Shown in pieces: positions 1 through 10,032 of a stretch of DNA of 64,000 nucleotides; position 1 is the stretch's first letter, and each line of letters opens with the position of its first letter. Both the position numbers and the translations under genes were made by a program. Under the pieces are notes generated by a model that was not told where the DNA came from, searched no databases, and saw only the letters and a program-made list of their open reading frames with translations. This stretch comes from JADFGZ01 sp965222345 (GTDB lineage Bacteria; Acidobacteriota; Terriglobia; 2-12-FULL-54-10), in the NCBI GenBank assembly GCA_965222345.1, contig CBDCTS010000004.1, forward strand, positions 496,001 to 560,000. Reading direction: 5' to 3'.

Positions 1-1
1 G

Positions 2-283
2 GGAATGGAAATCGCCAACGCCTACAGCGAGCTGAACGACCCGGAAGAGCAGCGGCGACGCTTTGAATTGCAGGCCGCACTGAAGGAAAAAGGCGACCGG
101 GAAGCTCACTCCATGGACGAGGACTACATCCGCTGCCTCAACCACGGCATGCCGCCCACCGCTGGAGAAGGAATCGGGATTGACCGCCTGATTATGATTC
201 TGACCGGCTCCCGTTCCATCCGCGACGTGATCCTGTTCCCTTTGTTGCGGCCCGAAAGTTCCCCGTCTCCGGCGGGGGAGTGA
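2..283 (+). CDS. lysS: Lysyl-tRNA synthetase, class II, C-terminal part (5' end outside window)
   Basis: The reading frame is open from the window edge and codes for the last ~93 residues of a class II lysyl-tRNA synthetase, the cytoplasmic enzyme that charges tRNA-Lys. It contains the class II motif 3 region GEGIGIDRLIMILTG (the G-x-G-x-G-x-D-R signature that binds ATP) followed by the conserved tail SIRDVILFP. The upstream stretch EIANAYSELNDPEEQ is also typical of bacterial LysS. The rest of the gene lies before position 1. Confident from family motifs. Confidence 0.93.
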   Translation, partial: GMEIANAYSELNDPEEQRRRFELQAALKEKGDREAHSMDEDYIRCLNHGMPPTAGEGIGIDRLIMILTGSRSIRDVILFPLLRPESSPSPAGE

Positions 284-572
284 ACCGGGCGCGGAAACCT
301 CCTCTCCGGCGTCCGCCATCCGGATTTTTCAGAGCGAACAATTCCAGGCATTCCCCTAAATCCCGAACGAAAACCGATCATCCGGCTTCTTGCCCAAGAT
401 GGACAGGAAAAATCGCCTGGGCAGGCTCAGAGGACCACACCACCTATGACGCGACAATCTCTGTTCACCTAAACGACTCCCAACAAAAGAAAGGGCTCCT
501 CCCTAATGTTTTGACTTAAAATGGGATTGGAGAAAAATTCGTTTCAATCCGACAAAGGATAGAGAGGGAAGT

Positions 573-1808
573 TTGGGTTTCGAGTTTTTTATAGCCCTGC
601 GCTACCTCCGCGCCAAGCGGAAGATTGCAGTGATTTCCGTAATCACCGCGGTTTCCATGCTGGGCATCGCCGCCGGAGTGATGTCCCTGGTGGTCGCGCT
701 TGCCGTCACCAACGGCCTGCGTCAAGAGTGGCAGGGGCGGCTGCTGGGCGCCACCGCCCATGTGAGTTTGCAGAGGCTCGAAGGCGACGGAATCCGCCAA
801 TGGCGGCCGCTGATCCAGAAGCTTTCCGGCGTGCCCGGCGTGGTGGCTTCTGCCCCGGCCTTGTACGGAACGATGCTGGCGTCGCGTGCCAACCGTTCCA
901 GCCAGATGATCTTGAAAGGGGTGGACCCTCAGGTGGAGTCCGAGGTGGGTACTCTGCTCGGCAGCATCCGGGAGGGATCGGCAGAGCCGCTGAACGAACC
1001 GGTGGAGCCCGGCAGCCAGCCGCCGGTCGTGATTGGCAAGCGCATGGCGGATATGCTCGGCACCTCGCCCGGGGACAGTATCTTGCTGACTAGCCCGCAG
1101 GGGCATCTAACGCCATTCGGAATGGTTCCGCGGTACCGCCATTTCCGAGTCACCGGGGTGTTCGATTCCGGCTTCTACGAATTTGACTCCAGTTGGGCTT
1201 TCACCAGCTTGGAGGCGGTCCAGCAAGTGCTGGGGCTGGGCGATGTGATCTCGGTCGTGGAGTTCAAGATCCAGGATATTTACCAGGCTCCGGCGGTGGT
1301 AGAGACCCTCCGGCAACTGGCCGGCAGCGGGTTCCTCGGTAGCCACTGGATGGAGCAGAACCGCGCCCTGTTCAGCGCCTTGAGACTGGAGAAAACTGTG
1401 ACGGTGATCATCATCGGATTGATTGTCTTTGTGGCGGCGTTGAACATCCTGATCTCTTTAGTGATGATGGTCATGGAAAAATATCGGGACATCGCCATCC
1501 TGGTTGCGATGGGCGCGCAGCGGACCCAGATTCGCAACATCTTCCTGCTTCAGGGCGCGATGATTGGCACGGCCGGGACCGCGCTGGGTTTGTTCGGAGG
1601 GTATCTGCTCTCCTGGCTGGGCAGCCGGTACAACCTGATTCCGCTCAACCCGGATATCTATGACATCAGCTATCTGCCGTTCGATGCTAGAATCGTAGAT
1701 GGAGTTTGGGTGGCGGTGGTGGCCCTGTTGGTCAGCTTTCTGGCCACGCTCTACCCGGCCCGCAACGCCACTTCCATCGCTCCGGCGGAGGCTTTGCGCT
1801 ATGAGTAA
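573..1808 (+). CDS. lolC: LolC/LolE-like ABC permease (lipoprotein release, FtsX family)
   Basis: The 411-residue inner-membrane permease has a LolC/E layout: a first membrane helix at about residues 20-45, a ~220-residue periplasmic domain, then three membrane helices between about 265 and 400 forming the FtsX domain, ending AEALRYE. With LolD it would extract lipoproteins from the inner membrane. The start is TTG, preceded by a GAGGGAAG ribosome site. The ATPase gene follows 162 bases downstream, so only one LolC/E-type subunit is seen here and it may act as a homodimer (LolCE-like). The exact LolC versus LolE name is not decidable. Confidence 0.85.
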   Translation: MGFEFFIALRYLRAKRKIAVISVITAVSMLGIAAGVMSLVVALAVTNGLRQEWQGRLLGATAHVSLQRLEGDGIRQWRPLIQKLSGVPGVVASAPALYGTMLASRANRSSQMILKGVDPQVESEVGTLLGSIREGSAEPLNEPVEPGSQPPVVIGKRMADMLGTSPGDSILLTSPQGHLTPFGMVPRYRHFRVTGVFDSGFYEFDSSWAFTSLEAVQQVLGLGDVISVVEFKIQDIYQAPAVVETLRQLAGSGFLGSHWMEQNRALFSALRLEKTVTVIIIGLIVFVAALNILISLVMMVMEKYRDIAILVAMGAQRTQIRNIFLLQGAMIGTAGTALGLFGGYLLSWLGSRYNLIPLNPDIYDISYLPFDARIVDGVWVAVVALLVSFLATLYPARNATSIAPAEALRYE

Positions 1809-1970
1809 TAATTATTGATCCCTGCCATTGGAATCCAGCCCCGGCAACATGGAAGGAAGCGGAAAGCAGGGCGGAAAAATGGACAGCACGGAGACGCAAC
1901 CCGGGCTCGACGGAAAGGCGGAAACGTTCTCACGGAAACCGGCATCTAACGAATTGAACAAGCTGCGAAA

Positions 1971-2666
1971 TTGAGCAAACTGTTGCGAGCCGAAAACCTG
2001 ACGAAAGTGTTCCGCTCCGGAAAGTCGAATTTAGTGGTCTTGGATGACCTGCAGTTGGATGTGCAAGCCGGCGAGATGGTAGCCATCGTCGGCGAGTCAG
2101 GAAGCGGCAAAAGCACGCTGCTGCACATCCTGGGCGCGCTGGACAAGCCAACTGCCGGTGAGGTATACTGCGACGGCAGGCTGTACTCCGAGCTTTCCGA
2201 GCACGAATTGGGGAGCTTGCGAAACCGTAATTTTGGTTTCGTATGGCAGTTGCGCTCCTTGCTGCTGGAATTCACAGCGGCAGAAAATGTTGCCATGCCG
2301 TTGCGTATCCGTGGCGTGGAAAGCAAGGAGGCCTCGGAACGCGCCGAAGGGTGGCTGCAACGTGTGGGTTTGAAAGACAGGGCAGCCCATCGTGTCGGCG
2401 AGCTTTCTGGAGGCGAGCAGCAACGCGCCGCTTTAGCCCGTGCGCTGGCGGGCGAACCGAAAGTACTGATGGCCGACGAGCCGACCGGCAACTTGGATGC
2501 AAGAACCGCAGAGATGATTATGCAGTTGCTGGCGAGCTTGCATGAGGAGTGCCGGATGACAACGCTGCTGGTCACGCACCATTTGGGTTTTGCCCGGCGT
2601 TGTGACCGGACGTTGCAACTTGCGAACGGTCGGCTGGAGGCCGTTTCGTTTTCCGAAACGATCTGA
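1971..2666 (+). CDS. lolD: LolD-like ABC transporter ATP-binding protein
   Basis: The 231-residue ABC ATPase has Walker A GESGSGKST (41-49), signature LSGGEQQ (145-151) and Walker B VLMADEPTGNLD (165-176), the pattern of the LolD/MacB subgroup. It follows the LolC-like permease on the same strand and is its likely energising subunit at the inner membrane. The start is TTG; no better ATG is in frame. The Q-loop reads VWQLRSLLLEF where most relatives have VFQ-x-HLLPEF, a mild divergence. The 160 bases before it show no terminator. Confidence 0.87.
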   Translation: MSKLLRAENLTKVFRSGKSNLVVLDDLQLDVQAGEMVAIVGESGSGKSTLLHILGALDKPTAGEVYCDGRLYSELSEHELGSLRNRNFGFVWQLRSLLLEFTAAENVAMPLRIRGVESKEASERAEGWLQRVGLKDRAAHRVGELSGGEQQRAALARALAGEPKVLMADEPTGNLDARTAEMIMQLLASLHEECRMTTLLVTHHLGFARRCDRTLQLANGRLEAVSFSETI

Positions 2667-2711
2667 TCCCACCGCCGGTCCCGGAACGGCCGGCGCACCA
2701 AAGAAGGGAAC

Positions 2712-5156
2712 ATGTTCGAACGGTACACGGAAAAAGCCAGGCGCGTAATATTCTTTGCCCGCTACGAGGCGAGCCAGTTCGGCAGCCCGTACATCGAGTC
2801 CGAGCACCTGCTGCTTGGCCTGCTGCGCGAGGATAAGTCGCTGACCAACCGGTTTCTGCGCTCTCACGCATCTATTGAATCCATCCGCAAGCAGATCGAA
2901 GGGCATACCACCATCCGGGAGAAAGTTTCCACTTCCGTGGACCTTCCCCTGAGCCGCGAGAGCAAGCGGGTTCTGGCATACGCCGCCGAAGAAGCCGAGC
3001 GGCTGTCCCACCGGCACATCGGCACCGAGCACCTGCTGCTCGGCCTGCTGCGCGAAGAGAAATGCTTTGCAGCCGAGATATTGCGCGAGCGCGGCTTGCG
3101 CCTTTCCAGCATCCGGGAAGAGCTGGTCCGCTCGCAGACGGAGAAAGTCTCCGCCTCGCGCCCCAAGGAAAGCTCCTTGCTGGGTGAGTTCAGCCGCGAC
3201 TTGACACAGGCCGCCATGGACAACACTCTGGACCCGCTCATCGGCCGGGAAAACGAGCTGGAGCGCGCCACTCAGATTTTATGCCGCCGCACCAAGAACA
3301 ACCCCGTGCTGATCGGCGAGCCCGGCGTGGGCAAGACTGCCATCGTGGAAGGGCTGGCGCAGCGGATTGCCGACGGCGAGGTGCCTTCGTTCCTGGCAGA
3401 AAAGCGCATCCTGGCGCTCGACCTCTCCTTGATCGTGGCTGGCACGAAATATCGGGGGCAGTTCGAAGAGCGGCTGAAGACGATCATGAAGGAACTGATG
3501 GAGAGCGCAAATGCCATCATCTTCATCGACGAGCTGCACACGCTCGTGGGTGCAGGCTCCGCCGAGGGATCTCTGGACGCCGCCAACATCCTGAAGCCGG
3601 CCCTCTCACGGGGCGAAATCCAGTGCATCGGAGCCACCACGCCGGCGGAGTTCCGCAAATCCATCGAGAGGGACCGGTCTCTCGAGCGGAGATTTCAGGC
3701 CATTAAAGTCCCGCCGCCAAATGAAACCGAGGCCATCACGATCCTGTTTGGGATCAAGAACCGCTACGAAAAATTCCATGCGGTCACCTATACCGACGAG
3801 GCTTTGCAGTCCGCCGTGTACAACTCCAACCGCTACATCCCTGATCGCTTCCTGCCGGATAAAGCCATCGACCTGATTGACGAGGCGGGAGCACGTGTGA
3901 AGCTGCGCCAAACCACGCTGCCGGAAGAGCTGGCCGACATTCAGAAGCGCATCAAGTTCATTGTTCACCGGATGGAGAACGCCATCGCCAACCATGAATT
4001 CGAAAAGGCCCGTTTTTACAGCGATGAAGAGCGCAAGGAGCGGGAGAACCTGCGGGCGCTGCGCGAAAAGTACCAGCTGGATGAATCCTCCAGCGGCACC
4101 GTGGGTAAAGAAGATATCGAGGACGTGGTGGCCCGGTGGACTGGGGTCCCGGTGACCGCTCTCAAAGAAGAGGAGATGGCCAAGCTGCTGCGCATTGAGG
4201 AAGAGATTCACAAGCGCATCATCAGCCAGGAAAAAGCGATTTCCGCCCTGGCCCGCGCGATCCGGCGCGCCCGGGCCGGTCTGAAGAACCCGGCGCGCCC
4301 CGTGGGATCGTTCCTCTTTCTGGGTCCGACCGGCGTGGGCAAGACGGAGGTTGCGCGATCCCTGGCGCAATTCCTCTTCGGAACCGAAAAGGCCTTGATC
4401 CGCTTCGACATGTCCGAGTACATGGAAAAGCACGCTGTCTCCAAGCTCATTGGCTCTCCTCCGGGTTACATCGGCTACGAGGAAGGCGGCCAGTTAACCG
4501 AACGGGTGAAGCGCACTCCATATTCCATCATCCTGCTGGATGAGATCGAGAAAGCTCATCCGGACATTTACAGTATCTTGTTGCAGGTATACGAGGACGG
4601 CCAGCTTACCGACAGTTTGGGCAACACGGTAGACTTCAAGAATACGATCATCATCATGACGTCCAACATCGGTGCCCGGTTCCTGGAAAAGCGCAGCCAG
4701 ATGGGCTTTCAACCGCCCGCTCCGGAAGGCCTCTCGACCCAGACCGAAGAGATGGTGCGGGCCGAGGTCAAACGCGTTTTTAACCCGGAATTCCTCAACC
4801 GCCTGGACGAGATCATTTTGTTCAACTCCTTGACGGATGAGGATCTGATCCAGGTGATCCAGTTGATGGTGAGCCAAATTAATGAAAGCTTGGTGCCTAA
4901 AGAGATCAACATCACGCTTTCACCGCAGGCGGAACGGTGGATTTTGGAAAAAACCTGCCACGACCGCTCCTACGGGGCCAGGCCCCTGCGGCGTGCCTTG
5001 CAAAGGTACATTGAAGATCCTCTGTCGGAAGCGTTGATTCAGGGCGTCATTACACGTCCCGCCTTCCTGGAAGTTTTCCTGGAGGGCGAAGGGCTCTATT
5101 ACCGTCCTGTGGACAGTGCGGCGGAGCCTACACCCATGTTCGTGACTCAGGCGTGA
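2712..5156 (+). CDS. clpC: ATP-dependent Clp protease ATP-binding subunit ClpC
   Basis: The 814-residue HSP100 unfoldase starts MFERYTEKARRVIFFA, typical of ClpC. It has a double Clp-N repeat (1-145), AAA1 with Walker A GEPGVGKT (202-209) and IIFIDELHT, a UVR-like middle segment around residues 430-450 (HEFEKARFYSDEER), and AAA2 with GPTGVGKTE near 538 and ILLDEIEKAHP. It would hand unfolded substrates to ClpP, which is not in the window. The short middle region separates it from ClpB. Start ATG follows AAGAAGGGAAC. It lies 45 bases after lolD and could be cotranscribed. Confidence 0.94.
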   Translation: MFERYTEKARRVIFFARYEASQFGSPYIESEHLLLGLLREDKSLTNRFLRSHASIESIRKQIEGHTTIREKVSTSVDLPLSRESKRVLAYAAEEAERLSHRHIGTEHLLLGLLREEKCFAAEILRERGLRLSSIREELVRSQTEKVSASRPKESSLLGEFSRDLTQAAMDNTLDPLIGRENELERATQILCRRTKNNPVLIGEPGVGKTAIVEGLAQRIADGEVPSFLAEKRILALDLSLIVAGTKYRGQFEERLKTIMKELMESANAIIFIDELHTLVGAGSAEGSLDAANILKPALSRGEIQCIGATTPAEFRKSIERDRSLERRFQAIKVPPPNETEAITILFGIKNRYEKFHAVTYTDEALQSAVYNSNRYIPDRFLPDKAIDLIDEAGARVKLRQTTLPEELADIQKRIKFIVHRMENAIANHEFEKARFYSDEERKERENLRALREKYQLDESSSGTVGKEDIEDVVARWTGVPVTALKEEEMAKLLRIEEEIHKRIISQEKAISALARAIRRARAGLKNPARPVGSFLFLGPTGVGKTEVARSLAQFLFGTEKALIRFDMSEYMEKHAVSKLIGSPPGYIGYEEGGQLTERVKRTPYSIILLDEIEKAHPDIYSILLQVYEDGQLTDSLGNTVDFKNTIIIMTSNIGARFLEKRSQMGFQPPAPEGLSTQTEEMVRAEVKRVFNPEFLNRLDEIILFNSLTDEDLIQVIQLMVSQINESLVPKEINITLSPQAERWILEKTCHDRSYGARPLRRALQRYIEDPLSEALIQGVITRPAFLEVFLEGEGLYYRPVDSAAEPTPMFVTQA

Positions 5157-5434
5157 GGCAGCGAGCTGGTTCGGTTCAGGCGCACGGCTTCGGGTAATAT
5201 AGCTTTGGGCTTTGTGGTGTTGTGGTCTTTTGTGTCCCTGTCTTATCCTGCCTCCCAAGTTTTGAGATAAAAGCAAGGAAGATGGGTGTGATCTCCGCAA
5301 TCAATACGGCGGAGTGAGGGTTGTTATTAGAGGAAGTTGAAGAGTCCCAATACACTTAAGGCCGCGGCGGGTGCTGGCCGGCAGCGCGAAGCGTTGACAC
5401 ACTGCCGGGCCGCCTGCGTCTAAATATAGTTGTT

Positions 5435-8263
5435 ATGAACCGGTTCCTCTCCCATCGGCAATCGCTGCTTTCCTGCGCCATCCTATTTTTCCTTCTGCTT
5501 GCAGGCTTGCAACCGGGCGGCACCTTGGCCCAAACCGAACCCGAAGCGGTGATTGAGGAAATTCTCTTCCGGGGCAATCGGCGCGTGCCTGCCGCCACCA
5601 TGCGCGTCCGCATCTTCACCCAGCCAGGCGACTCCTACGATCCAAACGCCCTTCGCCGGGACTTCATGGCTCTGTATAACACCGGTCTTTTTGATGACAT
5701 CGTGCTCCGAGTCGAGGACGGGGATGAGGGGAAAATCGTCATTTTCGAGGTCACCGAAAAGCCCGTCATTCGAAGCATCGAATACACGGGCAACAATTCG
5801 GTGACGCACTCCGACATCCTGGACCGTTTCAGAGAAAGAAGGGTCGGCTTGACGGTGGAGAGCCGCTATGATCCCACCCGCATCAAGCGCGCCGAAGTCG
5901 TCTTGAAACAGCTGCTGGCCGAACGAGGCCGCCAGTACGCCACCGTCTCGGTCGATGCCAGAACCATCCCGCCTTCCTCGGTGGCCCTGACCTTCCTGAT
6001 CGATGAAGGGCCCAAGGTGAAGATCGGGCGCATCGACTTCGAAGGCAACACGGTGATTCCCCGGCGGAAACTGGTAAGGTCCATGCGCAACTCCCGGCCC
6101 ATTGGAATTCCCTACAGCTTCATTTTGGAAAGCCTGTTCAGCAAAACATTCGACCGGAACAAACTGGACGAGGATATGGAAGGCATTCGGGCGGCCTATC
6201 AGAACGAAGGCTACTTCCGGGTTCTGGTCAACGAGCCGCAGGTTGAGACCCGTGAAACGCCGGGGAAAAGAGGTGTGCCTATCCCGGTTCTCAACAAGTT
6301 GCCGATTCCAGGAATCAGGAGAAGCAATCCAGGACGCAAGGTGGATATTATCGTTCCGCTGGTTGAAGGAGAGCAATACACGCTGGGAGAGGTGAGCTTC
6401 GAGGGCGTGGAACTGTTCAACCAACCGGAAGCGGTACTGCGTCCGGTGTTCGCGATGGAACAAGGAGATCTGTTTGACGTTTCCAAGATTCGCGAAGGCC
6501 TGGAAAGCATGCGCAAGATTTACGGGGAGTTTGGCTACATCAATTTCGTGGCCAGCCCCGAAACCCTGATCGACGACGTGAACCGCCAGATCGACATGGT
6601 GTTCAACATCGAGGAGGACAAGCAATTCCTGGTGCGCCGGATTGATTTTACGGGAAATACCACCACTCGCGACAAGGTCATCCGGCGGGAATTGATGCTG
6701 AGCGAAGGTTCCATGTTCAACAGCCGCCTGTGGGAGCTGAGCCTTCTGCGGCTGAATCAGCTGGACTACTTTGAAAAGCTGGAGCCGACTGATTCCGACG
6801 TGCAGCCCGACAATCTCACCGGAACCGTGGACCTTCATTTGGCCGTCAAGGAAAAAGGGAAGAACGCCATCGGCTTTACCGGCGGCGTGAGCGGACTCTC
6901 CGGGAGCTTTGTGGGATTCAGCTACCAGACCAACAACTTTATGGGACTGGGCGAGACCCTTACTTTTAACGCGCAGTTGGGCAGCCTGGAACGCAATCTG
7001 CTGCTGGGAGTAACCCACCCATACGCATTTGACCGGCCCCTCCAGATCGGTTTCACCTTGTTCTCCCGCCGCTTTAACTTCGATGAAGGCCAGCAGGCGT
7101 CCATCTTCTCCGGCCAGGATGTCCGGCCCATCTTTGACTTGCTGGGAACCGATAACATCCAAAGGTATCGCCAGACCAGCATCGGCTTCACCGCTTACTC
7201 CAGTTACCCGCTGGGCAACAATTTTACCCGTGTCGGGCTGACTTACAGTTATGACTCCAGCAGCATTACCACCTTCAGCGAGGCTTCCCGGAGGCTGTTT
7301 GAAGATATCAACTTCAACGGATTGGGCGGGGGCAATGCACTGGAGGGAATTCACACCAGCAAAATCATTCCAACCTACACCTACAACACTGTCGATCACC
7401 CGCTGACTCCCTCGCGCGGCAAGAGTTTCTTTCTCAGTATGGAGCTGGCGGGATTGGGCGGCAATGTCCGCACCTACCGGCCTACCGTCGACTTCAAATG
7501 GTTTCGTCCCATGTCGGAGGGTTTCCAGCCCCGGGTGTTTGCCATGCACCTGAAAGGTTCCACGATGAGCGGTTTTGGAGGACGCGTGCTGCCGCCTTTT
7601 ACGCGCTTCTATGTCGGCGGGGAAACCGACATTCGCGGTTTTGATTTTTTCACGATCAGCCCGGTCGCCTTCATTCCCGATATAGCCGCCGTGACTGTTC
7701 TCAATACCGACGGTACCCCGCGAACCACAACCGGTCTGGACCAGTTGGGGCTGGAGAACCAGATGACGCAAACCATGCTGGTTCCCGTGAACCGAACAAC
7801 CTTCCCCGGCGGCGACACCCAACTTATTGCGAACTTCGAATACCGGATTCCGTTATTCGGGCCGGTCTCGCTGGCCCCGTTTCTGGACGCCGGCTATAAC
7901 ATCGCTTGGAGACGGTCGCAATTGTCGCTGACCGATCAGCGCTTCGCGGAACTGCAAAGCCAGTTCCCCAGCGCCAACTTCAAAAAACAGTTGGATATAG
8001 CAGCCGACACCAACAATCAGTTGAGGTCCTCAGCAGGGATCGAGCTGCAAGTTATCCTGCCGGTTGTGAACGCTCCCTTCCGCATCTACTGGGCCCGAAA
8101 CATATCCCGGCTCACGACCAACATATCTCCTGCCCCCCTGGTGGGGCGCGCCTTATTCCCCAATGAAGCCAGCTTCCAGAATGCTGTGAATGCGTTCGGT
8201 ACTCCGATCCCGTTCAATGAACCGAAGAGCACCTTTCGCTTCACCGTCGGCCGTACATTCTGA
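5435..8263 (+). CDS. bamA: Outer-membrane protein assembly factor BamA (POTRA + Omp85 barrel)
   Basis: The 942-residue protein has a signal peptide (about 1-32, hydrophobic core then a cut near TLAQ), serial POTRA domains (about 35-480, several with I-x-F-x-G-N such as IDFEGNTVIP and IDFTGNTTTR) and an Omp85/BamA barrel ending in phenylalanine (FTVGRTF). BamA folds and inserts beta-barrel proteins into the outer membrane. It is longer than the ~800-residue proteobacterial form, with extra sequence in the third POTRA region (TPGKRGVPIPVLNKLPIPG) and in extracellular loops (around 760-800). The ATG start has no strong ribosome site. Confidence 0.94.
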   Translation: MNRFLSHRQSLLSCAILFFLLLAGLQPGGTLAQTEPEAVIEEILFRGNRRVPAATMRVRIFTQPGDSYDPNALRRDFMALYNTGLFDDIVLRVEDGDEGKIVIFEVTEKPVIRSIEYTGNNSVTHSDILDRFRERRVGLTVESRYDPTRIKRAEVVLKQLLAERGRQYATVSVDARTIPPSSVALTFLIDEGPKVKIGRIDFEGNTVIPRRKLVRSMRNSRPIGIPYSFILESLFSKTFDRNKLDEDMEGIRAAYQNEGYFRVLVNEPQVETRETPGKRGVPIPVLNKLPIPGIRRSNPGRKVDIIVPLVEGEQYTLGEVSFEGVELFNQPEAVLRPVFAMEQGDLFDVSKIREGLESMRKIYGEFGYINFVASPETLIDDVNRQIDMVFNIEEDKQFLVRRIDFTGNTTTRDKVIRRELMLSEGSMFNSRLWELSLLRLNQLDYFEKLEPTDSDVQPDNLTGTVDLHLAVKEKGKNAIGFTGGVSGLSGSFVGFSYQTNNFMGLGETLTFNAQLGSLERNLLLGVTHPYAFDRPLQIGFTLFSRRFNFDEGQQASIFSGQDVRPIFDLLGTDNIQRYRQTSIGFTAYSSYPLGNNFTRVGLTYSYDSSSITTFSEASRRLFEDINFNGLGGGNALEGIHTSKIIPTYTYNTVDHPLTPSRGKSFFLSMELAGLGGNVRTYRPTVDFKWFRPMSEGFQPRVFAMHLKGSTMSGFGGRVLPPFTRFYVGGETDIRGFDFFTISPVAFIPDIAAVTVLNTDGTPRTTTGLDQLGLENQMTQTMLVPVNRTTFPGGDTQLIANFEYRIPLFGPVSLAPFLDAGYNIAWRRSQLSLTDQRFAELQSQFPSANFKKQLDIAADTNNQLRSSAGIELQVILPVVNAPFRIYWARNISRLTTNISPAPLVGRALFPNEASFQNAVNAFGTPIPFNEPKSTFRFTVGRTF

Positions 8264-8318
8264 TGTCCCAGATGTGTGCCGGATTACCCCTGCTAATGGT
8301 GGAATTCTCTCGATCCGT

Positions 8319-8354
8319 TGGCCGTCCTCCTAGCCGAAGTGACGGCCATCTTTT
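8319..8354 (+). terminator. Rho-independent terminator after bamA
   Basis: An 8-bp perfect stem TGGCCGTC / GACGGCCA (8319-8326 and 8341-8348) with a 14-base loop is followed by TCTTTT. It sits 55 bases after the bamA stop and before the guaB promoter. Confidence 0.7.
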
Positions 8355-8372
8355 AGGAATTTCAGGCTGGGA

Positions 8373-8401
8373 TTGACGTCTTTCTTCAGCGCGATTACAA
8401 T
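8373..8401 (+). promoter_or_regulatory. Sigma70-type promoter of guaB
   Basis: TTGACG (8373-8378), a 17-base spacer and TACAAT (8396-8401) predict transcription from about 8408. This overlaps the longest possible guaB reading frame (a TTG at 8373 and an ATG at 8400), so those upstream starts would not be transcribed and the ATG at 8430 is the real start. Confidence 0.72.
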
Positions 8402-8429
8402 GAACCGACTAAGCGGGAATTTAGAGCCA

Positions 8430-9893
8430 ATGGGAAGTATTTCTTTACTGGAAGGATTGACGTTCGACGATCTCCTTTTGCTTCCGGGCCGGTCGGAAGT
8501 CTTGCCGGCCGACGTTGACACTCGCACCTCCCTGACCCGCAATATCCTTCTCAAAATTCCGATCACAAGCGCGGCCATGGACACCGTGACCGAATCACGA
8601 CTGGCCATCGCCATCGCCCAGCAAGGCGGCCTCGGCTTCATCCACCGAAATATGTCCATCGAACAGCAGGTTCTGGAAGTGGACAAAGTAAAGCGCAGCG
8701 AAAGCGGGATGATTGTGGACCCGGTGACCATGTCCCCGGAGCATAAAATTTCCGAGGCGATGGATGTCATGCGTCGTTATAAGATTTCCGGGGTTCCCGT
8801 CACAAAGAACCGGAAATTGGTAGGTATTCTCACCAACCGCGACCTCCGGTTTGAGACCCGGCTTGACTTGCCCATAGGCAAGGCGATGACCCGGGATAAG
8901 CTGTTTACGGCCCCCGTCGGGACGACCCTGGAAGAAGCCGAGCGGCTACTGCAGAAGCACCGGGTGGAAAAACTACCCGTAGTGGACCGGAACAACAACC
9001 TCTGCGGGCTGATTACGGTGAAGGACATTCAAAAGAAGCGCCGGTACCCGTTTGCCGCCAAGGACGAAAAAGGCCGCCTGCGCGTCGGGGCGGCGCTTGG
9101 GGCCACGGGAGATTTTTTGGAGCGCGCGCAAGCGCTGGCGCAAGCCAAGGTGGACGTTTTGGCTGTGGACACGGCGCACGCCCATTCCGTCCGCGTCCTG
9201 GAAGCCGTCCGGGTTTTGCGAAAATCCCTTCCTCAAGTGGATTTGGTGGCCGGAAACGTAGCCACTTTTGAGGGCGCATGCGAACTGGTCCGCCTGGAAG
9301 TGGACGCCATCAAAGTGGGGATCGGGCCCGGCTCCATCTGTACTACGCGCGTGGTGACCGGTGCCGGGGTCCCTCAGATCACCGCCATTGCCGAATGCCG
9401 CCGGGCCTTGCGCGACACCGGAGTTCCGTTGATTGCCGATGGCGGCATTAAATACTCCGGGGATATCACAAAAGCGCTCGCCACCGGTGCTAGCGCCGTG
9501 ATGGTTGGCAACTTGTTGGCCGGGTGCGACGAAAGCCCGGGCGAACTCGTGCTGTACCAGGGACGCACGTTCAAGGCATACCGCGGAATGGGTTCCATGG
9601 GAGCAATGGAGTCCGGCGGAACGGACCGTTACAGCCAGGAAAACCAGTCCCGGCCTGACAAGCTGATTCCCGAAGGAATTGAAGGACGGGTTCCCTACAA
9701 AGGACCCCTGGAAGCAATAGTGCTGCAATTGGTAGGTGGCTTGAAATCGGGAATGGGATATTGCGGCAGCGCCAACCTGGAAGAATTGCACAGCAAGGCC
9801 CGCTTTGTTCGCGTCTCTTCTGCTGGCCTGCGCGAAGGGCACGTGCACGACGTGATCATCACGAAGGAAGCCCCCAATTACCGTTTCGAGTAA
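8430..9893 (+). CDS. guaB: Inosine-5'-monophosphate dehydrogenase
   Basis: The enzyme oxidises IMP to XMP with NAD, the first committed step of GMP synthesis. From the ATG at 8430 it is 487 residues, the usual length. It begins LTFDDLLLLPG, carries two CBS domains (about 95-210) and the catalytic loop GIGPGSICTTRVV with the active-site cysteine at about residue 304, then GGIKYSGDI and the flap region with YRGMGSMGAM. I chose 8430 because a promoter overlaps the longer reading frame and a GGGAA ribosome site lies 10 bases upstream. It converges on the ribosomal cluster. Confidence 0.95.
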   Translation: MGSISLLEGLTFDDLLLLPGRSEVLPADVDTRTSLTRNILLKIPITSAAMDTVTESRLAIAIAQQGGLGFIHRNMSIEQQVLEVDKVKRSESGMIVDPVTMSPEHKISEAMDVMRRYKISGVPVTKNRKLVGILTNRDLRFETRLDLPIGKAMTRDKLFTAPVGTTLEEAERLLQKHRVEKLPVVDRNNNLCGLITVKDIQKKRRYPFAAKDEKGRLRVGAALGATGDFLERAQALAQAKVDVLAVDTAHAHSVRVLEAVRVLRKSLPQVDLVAGNVATFEGACELVRLEVDAIKVGIGPGSICTTRVVTGAGVPQITAIAECRRALRDTGVPLIADGGIKYSGDITKALATGASAVMVGNLLAGCDESPGELVLYQGRTFKAYRGMGSMGAMESGGTDRYSQENQSRPDKLIPEGIEGRVPYKGPLEAIVLQLVGGLKSGMGYCGSANLEELHSKARFVRVSSAGLREGHVHDVIITKEAPNYRFE

Positions 9894-10032
9894 GCGCCCC
9901 GAATCAGTGCACCAAGCAAGCTCGCGAGACTCCCCTTACATCCCATAGGCCTTCTCTCTAACCAGGGAAAACCGCAGCCAGAAGCATTGGAGGCAGAACA
10001 TCAATGTGGAAGGAAACTTAGGCGGGCAACAA

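Noticed and set aside
5394..5430. TTGACA before bamA as its promoter
   Set aside because: The only -10-like hexamers are 21 or more bases away, too far for a normal sigma70 promoter.
5483..7822. 779-codon open frame antisense to bamA
   Set aside because: bamA is unmistakable on the plus strand; long antisense frames are a side effect of codon bias in GC-rich DNA.
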